Of a DNA stretch of 62,326 nt, positions 29,140 to 38,341 are shown piece after piece. The notes below the pieces were generated by a model that was not told the origin of the DNA, did no database searches, and saw nothing but the letters and a program-made list of their open reading frames with translations. Both the position numbers and the translations under genes were made by a program. The stretch's first letter is position 1. Each line of letters opens with the position of its first letter. The DNA lies in NCBI RefSeq assembly GCF_003968755.1, contig NZ_RYDL01000016.1:1-62326 (forward strand). Direction: 5' to 3'. This DNA comes from Flavobacterium sp. RSP15. GTDB lineage: Bacteria; Bacteroidota; Bacteroidia; Flavobacteriales; Flavobacteriaceae.

Positions 29140-30236
29140 TGGACTGGTTTTGAGAATGTATTTGTTATAAAAATATTGATTTGAGTAAATAGCAATACCA
29201 ATTCAATTATTGGATACCAATATACAACATCTTTTTCTTTTAATTTGCCTGCCGAAAATCCGATGACAATCCATGTTACAAGATACCGAAGCGCAATTAA
29301 ACTAAGCACTAATATCCATTGGAATTGAAAAGACAGCAATACAATGGGCAATAAAATGAATAACAATTGCGAACAGTAAAACAGACCTAATTGTAATTTA
29401 TCAAAAGGTTTGTAATAATTTGCAGTAGCCACATGTCGTCTTTTTTGAATCAGCCAGTCTTTGTAAGTTTTTTTTGGTCTGGAAAGCGTAATGCTTTCCG
29501 GCGTGAAAGCAATAGTGGTATTTCTAGCATTTGCCGCCTGGTTTACAAATAAATCATCGTCACCGGAACGAATTTGCATGTGATCAATAAAACCATTTAC
29601 ATTGAAAAACTCTTCTTTTTTATACGCTAAATTTCTTCCTACACCCATGTACGGATGTCCTGTTTTTGCCCAAGAAAAATATTGAATCGCGGTTAACAAA
29701 GTTTCAAAACGAATTATTTTATTCAGGAAAGAGTTGGCAATTTTTTCATATTTCCCATACCCCAACACGATAGTTTTTTGCATCGTAAATTGAGAACTCA
29801 TGGCTGTTATCCAGTCCTTTGAAGTGGGATAACAATCCGCATCAGTGAATAATAAATACTCTTTTTTTGCGGCTTTTATTCCTAATGTCAACGCATATTT
29901 TTTGTTTCCCCAAAAGGCTTCGTTGTTTTGTACTTTTACCAAACGAATATTTGGATATTGTTTTTCAAAACCTTCAAAAACAGCCAGAGTAGCATCACTT
30001 GAGGCATCGTCAATCAAGACAATTTCAAAATCCAGATAGTTTTGTTCCGCTAGTAAAGGGATAAAATTTGCTACATTTTCTTCTTCGTTTTTGGCACAAA
30101 CAATAACTGAAATGGGGATTCTTTTTGGTATTATTTTTTGGATTTTGGCGAAAGCAAATTTCCCAAAAATACCTAGATAATAAAAAATTTGAACCGCAAG
30201 AATAAAAATAAAAAAGTAAAGAATTAGTATAAGCAT
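29130..30236 (-). CDS. Membrane glycosyltransferase, family 2
   Basis: A 368-residue GT-A type transferase anchored in the inner membrane. An N-terminal membrane segment (about 2-22) is followed by the catalytic domain (VIVCAKNEEENV, VLIDDASSDAT with the DD of the nucleotide site, LFTDADCYP with DxD, and GDDDLF with QKRRH of the QxxRW type). C-terminal membrane segments cover about 285-365. It is a processive-type transferase by topology; the sugar and acceptor are unknown. Its 3' end overlaps the sigma factor. Confidence 0.9.
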   Translation of the reverse strand: MLILILYFFIFILAVQIFYYLGIFGKFAFAKIQKIIPKRIPISVIVCAKNEEENVANFIPLLAEQNYLDFEIVLIDDASSDATLAVFEGFEKQYPNIRLVKVQNNEAFWGNKKYALTLGIKAAKKEYLLFTDADCYPTSKDWITAMSSQFTMQKTIVLGYGKYEKIANSFLNKIIRFETLLTAIQYFSWAKTGHPYMGVGRNLAYKKEEFFNVNGFIDHMQIRSGDDDLFVNQAANARNTTIAFTPESITLSRPKKTYKDWLIQKRRHVATANYYKPFDKLQLGLFYCSQLLFILLPIVLLSFQFQWILVLSLIALRYLVTWIVIGFSAGKLKEKDVVYWYPIIELVLLFTQINIFITNTFSKPVHWK

Positions 30237-30346
30237 CTGAGTTTAATGAGTGTTTAAATCCCCGATCCCGAAGCTTCAGGACGGCAGGGTGCAAAGGTAT
30301 GATAGAATTATGAATTGTAAATTATAAATTATGATTTTTAAAAGAA

Positions 30347-30655
30347 TTTTTAGTAGGCATTTCTTCATCTCATTTGCAACTGCTATTGACTGAAAATATT
30401 TTGTTTTTTCTAACTCAGAAATGATGTTTTGATGGTTTTTTTCGTCTCTGTTATGAGATGATTTTTCTGTGACTTGAATTTCAGTTATTTCAATTTCAAA
30501 GGCGACAATACCGCGAGTTTGCATCATGGTTTTTTTTAGATAAATCTGCTATACGAATCGGGTTTTCAGAATTCTGTTCGTACTTATCGACCACTTTTTT
30601 TTAAGGATTCAATGATTGCCTCGCCTTCAAGAATTTTTATTTTTGTAGATTTCTA
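30347..30655 (-). pseudogene. Relic of a PaiB-type FMN-binding transcriptional regulator
   Basis: Within the 506-bp gap between the glycosyltransferase and murB, the minus strand carries the 3' part of a PaiB-like gene. It reads ILEGEAIIESLKK, then VVDKYEQNSENPIRIADLSKK. After a frame change at an eight-A run it reads MMQTRGIVAFEIEITEIQ, then a tail with NRDEKNHQNIISELEK and VANEMKK. These are the C-terminal motifs of FMN-binding split-barrel regulators as I remember them. The 5' half is missing and at least one more frame change occurs at another A run, so it is not functional. The rest of the gap shows nothing else I recognise. Confidence 0.75.
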
Positions 30656-30742
30656 GAATTACATTTTAGGATTGGTTTTTTGAGAATTAGGAATAGGGAT
30701 TAGTACAACGATTTTAAAATTTATTGGAGTAATGCCTAGCGC

Positions 30743-31756
30743 CTATATCACATTTACTTCGGCCTCAATATGGATGCCAAAAATTTTAAAAATAGTGTCC
30801 TGAATATCTTTAGAAACATTCAAAATTTCCTGTCCGGTTGCATGGCCATAATTCACTAAAACTAGCGCTTGATTTTTATGAATTCCGGCATCGCCAAAAC
30901 GTTTTCCTTTGAAACCGGCCTGTTCTATCAGCCATCCAGCAGGAACTTTTACTTCAGTTTCTGAAATATCAAAATATTTCATTTCAGGAAATTTCTTGTA
31001 AATTTTTTCGAAATCGGATTTTAACAGAATCGGATTTTTAAAGAAACTGCCACTGTTTCCCAATGCTGCCGGGTCGGGTAATTTGCTTTGTCGAATGGTA
31101 ATTACAGCATTGCTGACATCCTTTAAAGTAGGATTGGTGATGTTGTTTTTGGTTAATTCAGCCGAAATATCGCCGTAAGAAGTATTGATTTTATGGTTCT
31201 TTTTAGTCAATTTAAAAACAACTGATGTAATGATGTATTGGTTTTTTATTTCGTTTTTGAAAACACTTTCCCGGTAACCAAAATGACATTCGTCCTTTGT
31301 GAAAATTTTTATTTCCTGATTTGCTACCGTCATTGCTTCACAGGAAACAAAAGTATCTTTGATTTCAGTTCCGTAAGCACCAATGTTTTGGATCGGCGTA
31401 GTCCCTACATTTCCGGGAATTAGCGACATGTTTTCTAATCCTCCAAAATTTTGATCGATGGTCCAAAGCACAAATTCATGCCAGTTTTCGCCAGCCTGAC
31501 TTCTGACCCACACAAAGTCTTCGTTTTCTTCAAGGATTTTTTTGCCTTTCAAATCGATATGAATCACAAGGGCATCAATGTCTTTTGTCAAAAGCATGTT
31601 GCTGCCTCCTCCTAAAATAAATTTTTGCTGCGTTTTATTTTCTTGTAAAATAGTTGTCAAATCCTGTATAGAATGAATGGCGACAAACTGTTTTGCTTTG
31701 GCTTCGATACCAAAGGTGTTGTATTTTTTTAAAGAGAAATTAGGTACTATTTCCAT
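30743..31756 (-). CDS. murB: UDP-N-acetylenolpyruvoylglucosamine reductase
   Basis: FAD enzyme of peptidoglycan synthesis that reduces UDP-GlcNAc-enolpyruvate to UDP-MurNAc. The ATG at 31756 gives 337 residues (MEIVPNFSLKKYNTFGI); a 13-codon longer frame is unlikely. FAD-binding motifs ILGGGSNML and SLIPGNVGTTPIQNIGAYG are present, along with FGYRES, the catalytic serine segment GNSGSFFKNP and a C-terminal glutamate (HIEAEV). It is the E. coli-like type I form. Last gene of a run of five. Confidence 0.96.
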   Translation of the reverse strand: MEIVPNFSLKKYNTFGIEAKAKQFVAIHSIQDLTTILQENKTQQKFILGGGSNMLLTKDIDALVIHIDLKGKKILEENEDFVWVRSQAGENWHEFVLWTIDQNFGGLENMSLIPGNVGTTPIQNIGAYGTEIKDTFVSCEAMTVANQEIKIFTKDECHFGYRESVFKNEIKNQYIITSVVFKLTKKNHKINTSYGDISAELTKNNITNPTLKDVSNAVITIRQSKLPDPAALGNSGSFFKNPILLKSDFEKIYKKFPEMKYFDISETEVKVPAGWLIEQAGFKGKRFGDAGIHKNQALVLVNYGHATGQEILNVSKDIQDTIFKIFGIHIEAEVNVI

Positions 31757-31804
31757 AAAAGAAAGGGCGTTTTGTGTTGTTGAATCCTGCACCAAAAGTA
31801 AGGA

Positions 31805-33652
31805 TTAAAATTTAGTTGCATACGTTTTCATCCAGATATGCATCATAAACAACGGCATTATGTACGGCGTCATTCTGGTGTCGCCTTTTTGTAAATTCAT
31901 TATCAGTTTCTGGATGTGAATATGTTCAAAATAAGGGATTTGAAACAGATCACTTTTTGCGAAAGACTCTAGTTCGTCTTTAAAGGCGGGACTCTTTGTG
32001 ATATAATCGCCCCAAGGCGCACTCAAACCTACTTTTCTGAATTTCAGAATTTCATTTGGTAAACGTTCTTCCATTGCTTTTTTTAGAATGAATTTCCATT
32101 TTTTTCCTGAGAAGAGCCACTTGTCATCCAATGATCCGAGACCAACAACTAATCTTGGGTCCAAAAATGGTTCCCTGCATTCAATGGATGCGCCCATTGT
32201 ACAGCGATCGTTCCTGTCCAGAAGTGAGCATAAATAGGTGTGTTGGTCAAAATAAAGGGCTTGTCTCCGCAAGTTATCTGGATACAAAGATTTTGCTTCT
32301 TTATAAATTTGTTTCCGGTATTCGTTTCCTGGAGGGGTATTGATTCCAAAAGTTTCCGCAATATCATTTGGATAAATAGTAGAGCCATTGTAGATAACTA
32401 AATCTGATTTTTTACTAATTTTAGCATAACGCATTAACTTCTCGTAGCGTGGTTTTTTTGTAAAAAAATCTAGATTTCCAATGGCTGCAATAGAATTCAA
32501 TAATGAGGGATATTGGAGGGTTTTGTAGCGTACATAACCACCCATTAACTCATCAGCACCTTCGCCGGAAAGCAATACTTTTACAGAAGGGTTTGCCATT
32601 TGAGATACCGCGAAAAGGTGCGGTTCACTCAAATGCATGATGGGTTCATCCTGAAAATAAGTGGAACTTAGTAACTGATTATAAAGATTTTCATCCTCTA
32701 ATTGCATGGTGTGAAATCCATAATTGAACTTCTCGGCCATCATTTTTGCCAGATGCGCTTCATTGTGTTCTTTCTCTTTGAAACCCATATTAAACGTCTG
32801 GATGCCGTTGTATTTCTGGTGGTGTAACGAGGCTAAAATAGAGGAGGAATCCAGTCCACCACTCAATAAAACACCTACAGGCACGTCGCTTACCATGCGC
32901 ATTTTAACAGAATCATCAAAGGTTTCCCGAAACCATTCGACCGGATTTTTTATTTCAGGGTGGTTTCGAATTTCATTTTTTAGATTCCACCACTTTTCTG
33001 TAGTGGTTTTTCCGCCTTCCTCAATGGTCATGCTATGGCCAGGTAATACTTTTTTTATATTTTGGTACAGCGTGTTTTCTCCAGCTACAAATCGGTTAAA
33101 AACATATTCTTCCAGTCCGTCTTGTGCCATTTTTAGCGGAACTCCAGCGGTGAAAAGAGCTTTTTGTTCCGATGCAAAATAAAATGTTTCGTTATAAAAA
33201 GAATAATATAGCGGTTTAACGCCCATTCTGTCTCTTGCAAGAACCAGCTTTTTTTCTAATGTATCCCAAACAGCAAAAGCAAACATACCATTTAGACGGT
33301 GGAGCATTTTTAAACCATACAATTGAAATAATTTCATTAAAACCTCCGTGTCTGAGGTCGTTCTGATATCAAATCCATTACTTTTTAACTCTGGATAAAA
33401 TTCTTTGTAGTTATAAATTTCGCCATTATAAATGAGTACATATCTTCCGTCTTCGGATAGGAAAGGCTGGTGTCCAGCTACTGAAACATCCAAGATTGAA
33501 AGTCTTCGGTGTCCAAAACCAATATTATTTGCTAAAAACAATCCTTTGTCATCTGGGCCGCGATGTTCCAGAGAATCCCGCATATTAGTAAGAACGCGTT
33601 CGTTTACTTTTTTCTGAGATTGTAAATGCAAGATTCCATTAATTCCACACAT
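31805..33652 (-). CDS. asnB: Asparagine synthase, glutamine-hydrolysing
   Basis: Makes asparagine, or amidates a related substrate, from aspartate, glutamine and ATP. The 615 residues begin with MCGI, so Cys2 becomes the N-terminal nucleophile. The glutaminase domain (RLSILD, YNGEIYN, TSDTEVLM) covers about 1-210. The synthetase domain has the PPi loop LLSGGLDSS (about 259-267) and GEGADELMGGY. It lies between two genes that build cell-surface sugars (a glycosyltransferase 2 bp upstream and murB downstream). Such AsnB paralogues in polysaccharide loci sometimes amidate sugar acids, so the real substrate is uncertain. Confidence 0.92.
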   Translation of the reverse strand: MCGINGILHLQSQKKVNERVLTNMRDSLEHRGPDDKGLFLANNIGFGHRRLSILDVSVAGHQPFLSEDGRYVLIYNGEIYNYKEFYPELKSNGFDIRTTSDTEVLMKLFQLYGLKMLHRLNGMFAFAVWDTLEKKLVLARDRMGVKPLYYSFYNETFYFASEQKALFTAGVPLKMAQDGLEEYVFNRFVAGENTLYQNIKKVLPGHSMTIEEGGKTTTEKWWNLKNEIRNHPEIKNPVEWFRETFDDSVKMRMVSDVPVGVLLSGGLDSSSILASLHHQKYNGIQTFNMGFKEKEHNEAHLAKMMAEKFNYGFHTMQLEDENLYNQLLSSTYFQDEPIMHLSEPHLFAVSQMANPSVKVLLSGEGADELMGGYVRYKTLQYPSLLNSIAAIGNLDFFTKKPRYEKLMRYAKISKKSDLVIYNGSTIYPNDIAETFGINTPPGNEYRKQIYKEAKSLYPDNLRRQALYFDQHTYLCSLLDRNDRCTMGASIECREPFLDPRLVVGLGSLDDKWLFSGKKWKFILKKAMEERLPNEILKFRKVGLSAPWGDYITKSPAFKDELESFAKSDLFQIPYFEHIHIQKLIMNLQKGDTRMTPYIMPLFMMHIWMKTYATKF

Positions 33653-33654
33653 AA

Positions 33655-34722
33655 TTAATTGGATTGATTTTGGTTGATTAATTCGTGGTATTTATGGGCA
33701 ATAATCTTCATGTTAATACTATAATCAGCATTTTTTTCAACAATTTTTCTGTTCATAGAAACAGCTTCGTTTCGGTATTTATCGTTTTCAAATGCCCAAA
33801 TTAATTCTTCGGCAAGTTTATTGTAATCATCTACGGGGACTAATTGACCGTTTTTTTGGTGCTCGATCCAGCTTTTATTTCCAGGAATAGCACTTACAAT
33901 TGGATAACAATTAGTTGCCATTGCTTCAAATAAGGATGCAGAAACGCCTTCCGTAATAGGCATACTGATGTAGATATTAGATTCTTGCAATAGTTTTGGT
34001 AATGCTGTATTTGCAACCCTTCCGGTAAAATTGACTTTATTCTCGATGTTTAATTTTTTTGCTAACTCTTTTAATTTAAAGAGTTGGGTTCCGTCTCCTA
34101 AAATAATAAGTACGAAATCTATCCCTTTTTGGTTCAAAATAGCAAACGATTTTAAAATAATGTCATGTCGGTATTCCGGTAGCAAAGAACGCGTCACGAT
34201 GGCGCATATTTTTTCTGGATTGGCAGTGTTTTGATTGCCAAATTGTACCAAATCAATACCCTTTGGTAATACTAAAACCTTGGTCATGTCAACTTTTGCT
34301 TCCAGCATCGAAATAGTCATCACCGGTCCCCAAGCATGAATTAAATCGGCTTTTTTGAAAGCGTAATGCTGAATTATTTTTTTTAACGGAAGTGAGATAG
34401 AGTTTTCAGGCCACAAATCTGTTCTGCCTTGTTGTGCGATTGCAACTGGTTTTACTCCGGATAATGCAGCTAGAAAGCCGTAACTGGTGGTTCGTTCCGC
34501 AATTACCATATCCGGTTTTTGGAATTGAATAAGTTTTTTGATTTTGAAAATAGCAAATTTAAATTCGAAAATCCGTAGTATTCGGTTCTTAAAACTATCG
34601 CTGGGCGTTTTCAATTCCCATGTGATAATTTCGAAATCACCAAATTCCTTGAGTCCATTCATCCAGGTGATGGCATCGGCTCTGTAGGATTCTCCAAGAA
34701 AAAGTATTTTCTTTTTTTTCAT
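33655..34722 (-). CDS. Glycosyltransferase, family 4-like
   Basis: A 355-residue GT-B transferase. The N-terminal acceptor domain starts with KKKILFLGESYRADA. The C-terminal nucleotide-sugar domain carries ILGDGTQLFKLKELA, NKVNFTGRV and ISMPITEGVSASLFEAMA, the E-x7-E type motif. No membrane segment is visible. It is immediately upstream of asnB (2 bp) and 5 bp after the DUF2461 gene. Probably in surface polysaccharide assembly; the sugar is unknown. Confidence 0.9.
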   Translation of the reverse strand: MKKKKILFLGESYRADAITWMNGLKEFGDFEIITWELKTPSDSFKNRILRIFEFKFAIFKIKKLIQFQKPDMVIAERTTSYGFLAALSGVKPVAIAQQGRTDLWPENSISLPLKKIIQHYAFKKADLIHAWGPVMTISMLEAKVDMTKVLVLPKGIDLVQFGNQNTANPEKICAIVTRSLLPEYRHDIILKSFAILNQKGIDFVLIILGDGTQLFKLKELAKKLNIENKVNFTGRVANTALPKLLQESNIYISMPITEGVSASLFEAMATNCYPIVSAIPGNKSWIEHQKNGQLVPVDDYNKLAEELIWAFENDKYRNEAVSMNRKIVEKNADYSINMKIIAHKYHELINQNQSN

Positions 34723-34727
34723 CGCAA

Positions 34728-35399
34728 TTATTCCGACGTTAAGGCGCGATTGATGAAATCGTTCAGTGGTTTTAACACAATCAGTTTTTGACTCATTACG
34801 GCAACAAAATCTTTTTTGGCAGCTGCCGAAAAATCAATTTTCTGTGAAGACTCAAAACTCTTTAGTTTTAATAATTCAATAGCCGGATGTTCTTTTTCGT
34901 ACCCTCGTGGCGGGTTTTTCAGAGTATTTTTTTCATTACGATCAAAGTCGTTAAATTCTTTTTTGAAATCTTTCTTCTCAAGAATAGCTTCAAGATCCTC
35001 ATGAAAAAATGCTATTTCTTTGCGCATTTTTTTTAAATCATCGGATTCCGGGCAGTACAATCCGCCGGCAATAAAACTCGCTCCTTTTTCCAGATGAATG
35101 TAATAGCCGGAACGATTCAGCCCTTTGGCACCAGACGAAAGCCAGATTCCCAAATGCGATTTGTAAGGCGTTTTGTCCTTAGAAAACCGAATGTCGCGAT
35201 TGATTCTGAACGTACAATTTTTGACTTCTAGCATTTCCAGCGATGGATCCAAAGGTTTCATCGCGTCCAGTAAATCCCCAACTAGTTGTTGGTAGTCTTT
35301 CTTGAGCCTTTCGTAGCGTTTTTTGTTTTCCAGAAACCAATCCCGATTATTATTGGCTTTTAAATCATCAAGAAATTGTAGTGTTTCTTTTGAAAGCAT
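34728..35399 (-). CDS. DUF2461 protein
   Basis: A 223-residue cytoplasmic protein of the DUF2461/TIGR02453 family. Features are the N-terminal FLDDLKANNNRDWFLENK, RINRDIRFSKDKTPYK near the centre, GYYIHLEKG and GGLYCPES. The function is not established. The central Arg/Asp/Lys-rich conserved block suggests a ligand or phosphate site, which is inference. Packed between the glycosyltransferase (5 bp) and the rhodanese-thioredoxin gene (6 bp). Confidence 0.9.
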   Translation of the reverse strand: MLSKETLQFLDDLKANNNRDWFLENKKRYERLKKDYQQLVGDLLDAMKPLDPSLEMLEVKNCTFRINRDIRFSKDKTPYKSHLGIWLSSGAKGLNRSGYYIHLEKGASFIAGGLYCPESDDLKKMRKEIAFFHEDLEAILEKKDFKKEFNDFDRNEKNTLKNPPRGYEKEHPAIELLKLKSFESSQKIDFSAAAKKDFVAVMSQKLIVLKPLNDFINRALTSE

Positions 35400-35405
35400 C
35401 TTGTA

Positions 35406-36104
35406 CTATTGTATTTGTTTTCTTAATTCTTCTTCGCTAATGAAACCGGATTTTATCCATTTTACTGCTGCTTTTTCATACAATAATAGAGTAGGAAGTT
35501 CACTGATTTTCATTTCGGTCATTAAGGTTTTATTTTTGTCGGCATCCAATCGTATAATGGTTACGCTATCTGCTAGTTCAGTTTGCATTTTTGTGATGTA
35601 GGGCGTCATTTTTTTGCATGGCGCACACCATTCCGCATAAAAACTAACCAATACTTTTTTATCAGAGTCTACTGATTTATTGTAGTCCTGCAAAGTCATT
35701 CCAGTGATTTTGTTGCTTGGTTTAGACAGTCCTGCAGCGTCCCATTTTAATATTCCGCCTTGTAATTGATAAACATTTGTAAAGCCAAGTTCTTCTAGTT
35801 TTGCAACGGCACTTTGACTTCTTCCGCCGCTTTTACAGTACACGAAAACAGGTTTTGTTTTGTCCAGTTTTTCGGTTCCAGCAACAAAGCTGTCTCCTAG
35901 CCAATCTACATTGACGGACTTGTCGATATGATCTGACGAAAATTCCGCAGGCGTTCGTACATCCAAAATTTGCGGGTTTGGAGTTGCTGCGATTATTTCT
36001 GCAAAGGCTTTTGAATCAATATTTTTGATTTCTTTAGAATTTTGCCCGTTGCACGATAAAACAACAAAGCCAATGATTGCCTGGAATATCGAATGAAATT
36101 TCAT
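35406..36104 (-). CDS. Rhodanese-thioredoxin fusion lipoprotein
   Basis: 232 residues with a lipobox VVLSC (Cys18), so it is tethered in the envelope. Residues about 28-128 are a rhodanese domain with an active loop CKSGGRS (Cys90). Residues about 135-232 are a thioredoxin domain with the redox motif WCAPC (159-163) and the cis-Pro segment SELPTL. The fusion suggests sulfur-carrier or disulfide chemistry in the periplasm, with the thioredoxin possibly reducing persulfide on the rhodanese; this is inference. First gene of the five-gene run down to murB. Confidence 0.93.
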   Translation of the reverse strand: MKFHSIFQAIIGFVVLSCNGQNSKEIKNIDSKAFAEIIAATPNPQILDVRTPAEFSSDHIDKSVNVDWLGDSFVAGTEKLDKTKPVFVYCKSGGRSQSAVAKLEELGFTNVYQLQGGILKWDAAGLSKPSNKITGMTLQDYNKSVDSDKKVLVSFYAEWCAPCKKMTPYITKMQTELADSVTIIRLDADKNKTLMTEMKISELPTLLLYEKAAVKWIKSGFISEEELRKQIQ

Positions 36105-36182
36105 TGTAATCGAGTTTAAAATTGAAGATGCTAAATTAGGTATTTTTTGAATTTTTAGATCTTATAAAGTACTAAATAAAAG

Positions 36183-37262
36183 TTATAAGTTGAAAATTTT
36201 ATAACTCTGATGGGTCGATTTTAGAATAACTTCCGTACGTTCCGAATGGGTATCTGAAATGAAAAGTTGCCCAAAAGTATCGCTGTTTACCATTTCGATT
36301 ATTTTGGCCACACGACTTTCGTCTAATTTGTCAAAAATATCATCAAATAACAGAATTGGTTTTACACCGCTTTGTTTTTTTAAAAACTCAAATTGCGCTA
36401 ATTTTAAAGCAATCAGATACGATTTTTGTTGGCCTTGCGAGCCAAATTTCTTTATTGGATGTTGGTCAATTTCAAAGGCCAAATCGTCTTTATGGATTCC
36501 TACACTCGTATAATGTAACGCTCGGTCTTTATTGATATTTTCCTGTAAAAGGGTCAACAAGTCTTTTTCGAATAAATGGCTTTCGTAAACGAGTTGCACG
36601 GTTTCCTGTGAACCCGTTATAGCTTGATGATGGGTATTGAAAATAGGAATGAATTGTTCTATAAATGCTTTTCTTTTTTCGAAAATATAATCTCCAAAAC
36701 CGTTGAGTTGCTCATTATATATGGAGAGCGTGTCCGTATCGAAAACATGATTTAACGCAAAATATTTCAACAAAGCATTGCGCTGACTCATTACTTTCTG
36801 GTATTGAATGAGTTGCTGTAAATAGTGGGAGTCCAGTTGCGAAATCACACTGTCCATGAATTTCCTTCGGGTTTCGCTGCCTTCCACAATCAAATCCCTA
36901 TCGGCTGGAGAAATTATCACCAAAGGAATAAACCCAATATGATCTGAGAATTTGTCGTAGACTTTGCCGTTGCGTTTCAATATTTTTTTCTGTCCTTTTT
37001 TAAGACTGCAGACAATTTGTTCCGTTCTTTCGTTTTTTTCAAATGCTGCATCAATAACGAAAAATTCCGCCCCATGTTTGATATTTTGTACCGCCAATGG
37101 ATTAAAATAGCTTTTTCCGTACGATAAATGGTAGATCGCATCGAGCACATTTGTTTTACCAATACCGTTTTTGCCTACAAAGCAATTTATTTTAGTGTCA
37201 AAATCAAAATTGGCTTCGGAGAAATTCTTATAATTGAACAGTGAAATTTTTTTTAAATACAT
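36183..37262 (-). CDS. recF: DNA replication/repair protein RecF
   Basis: ATPase that loads RecA at single-stranded gaps, as part of RecFOR. 359 residues. Walker A is GKNGIGKT at 30-37, the ABC-type signature is [18 protein letters not shown], and Walker B is [13 protein letters not shown]. The C-terminal D-loop and switch segment LFISDTH are intact. It is not next to dnaA/dnaN here. Divergent from the TPR gene across 232 bp. Confidence 0.96.
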   Translation of the reverse strand: MYLKKISLFNYKNFSEANFDFDTKINCFVGKNGIGKTNVLDAIYHLSYGKSYFNPLAVQNIKHGAEFFVIDAAFEKNERTEQIVCSLKKGQKKILKRNGKVYDKFSDHIGFIPLVIISPADRDLIVEGSETRRKFMDSVISQLDSHYLQQLIQYQKVMSQRNALLKYFALNHVFDTDTLSIYNEQLNGFGDYIFEKRKAFIEQFIPIFNTHHQAITGSQETVQLVYESHLFEKDLLTLLQENINKDRALHYTSVGIHKDDLAFEIDQHPIKKFGSQGQQKSYLIALKLAQFEFLKKQSGVKPILLFDDIFDKLDESRVAKIIEMVNSDTFGQLFISDTHSERTEVILKSTHQSYKIFNL

Positions 37263-37439
37263 GGGTAAGGCTTGCTGGTATTAAGAACTTTGCTGTTTTT
37301 AAATGGGTTTTTCAAAGTGGGTGCAAATTATTGAAAAATATTGATAAAACCTTCTTTTCTGTTTTTTCTCTGAGAATTATTTTGTCTTTGGAAACAAAGA
37401 ATCTTCTAAGATATTTTTTTTAAATATAAAAGCATATTT

Positions 37440-37472
37440 TTTGTGTGGGTTTGAATAAAAATTTTATTTTTG
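37440..37472 (+). promoter_or_regulatory. Bacteroidetes-type promoter for the TPR membrane gene
   Basis: TTTG at 37440-37443, a 21-bp spacer, then TATTTTTG at 37465-37472 match the Bacteroidetes -33/-7 consensus. The ATG is 22 bp after the -7 box. Confidence 0.65.
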
Positions 37473-37494
37473 CGACTCACTAAATTAAATTTAA

Positions 37495-38268
37495 ATGGCT
37501 ACTTACAATAAAAGAGGATATAAAGCACCAAAAGAAAAAGAAACAAAAGACGGGGTTGAAGCAGTAGTAGTTGATGATAAGGACAGTACAACAGCAGAAG
37601 TATTTTCTAAATTAGATCAAACCGCCACAATAACGGAGGATTGGGTAGCTAAAAACCAAAAAATTATTATTGGATTAGTTGCCGCGGCTGCCCTATTTAC
37701 TATTGGATATTTAGCTTACCAAAGATTTATTGCTGCACCACAACAAGATGAAGCCGCTAATGAAATGTTCGTGGCACAACAAAATTTCCAAAAAGCAACC
37801 GATGGAGTTGCAAGCGACTCCTTATATAAGTTGTCTTTGAATGGTTCAGAAGGTAAATTTGGATTCCTGAAAATTGCAGATGAATATTCTGGAACTGATG
37901 CTGGAAATTTAGCTAATTATTATGCTGGAATTGCCTATTTGAATACCGGAAAATATACTGAAGCGATTGATTATTTAGGTAAATTTAAATCGGATGATAT
38001 TGTTTTAAGTGCGTTGGCAAAAGGAGCAATTGGAGATGCTTATTCTCAAAAAAATCAACCAAAAGAAGCGTTAGAGAATTATGTAAAAGCGGCAGGATCT
38101 AATAAAAATGATTTTACAACACCACGTTTCTTATTGAAGGCCGGAAAAACAGCTTTGGCTCTAGGAAATAAAGAAGAGGCATTGAAATATTTTACTGACA
38201 TCAAAGAAAATTATGAGGGCGCTCCAGAAGCTGCTTCAGTTGACGTTTTAATAGGATTGGCACAATAA
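37495..38268 (+). CDS. YfgM-like TPR protein with one membrane segment
   Basis: 257 residues. A charged cytoplasmic N-terminus (1-57) is followed by one membrane segment (about 58-76) and a periplasmic TPR domain (about 90-257, with ANYYAGIAYLNTGKYTEAID and similar repeats). The layout is that of YfgM, a periplasmic chaperone-network protein that associates with the translocon. The function is by analogy only. A promoter lies just upstream and ribH follows 73 bp later. Confidence 0.85.
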   Translation: MATYNKRGYKAPKEKETKDGVEAVVVDDKDSTTAEVFSKLDQTATITEDWVAKNQKIIIGLVAAAALFTIGYLAYQRFIAAPQQDEAANEMFVAQQNFQKATDGVASDSLYKLSLNGSEGKFGFLKIADEYSGTDAGNLANYYAGIAYLNTGKYTEAIDYLGKFKSDDIVLSALAKGAIGDAYSQKNQPKEALENYVKAAGSNKNDFTTPRFLLKAGKTALALGNKEEALKYFTDIKENYEGAPEAASVDVLIGLAQ

Positions 38269-38281
38269 TATAAAAGTTAAT

Positions 38282-38327
38282 AGTCACAGTTTTTAGTTTC
38301 CAGAAACTGCATACTGCGACTGTGACT
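38282..38327 (+). repeat. Hairpin repeat between the TPR gene and ribH
   Basis: AGTCACAGT (38282-38290) and ACTGTGACT (38319-38327) form a perfect 9-bp stem, and TTTAGTTTCCAG nearby can pair with CTGAAAACTAAA, giving alternative folds. The CAGTTTTTAGTTT wording resembles dispersed intergenic repeats of flavobacteria, from memory. It may act as a weak terminator or RNA stability element between the two genes. Confidence 0.5.
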
Positions 38328-38341
38328 GAAAACTAAATAAG

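Noticed and set aside
38282..38327. FMN riboswitch upstream of ribH
   Set aside because: The hairpin there is a short dispersed repeat and lacks the conserved multi-helix FMN aptamer sequence.
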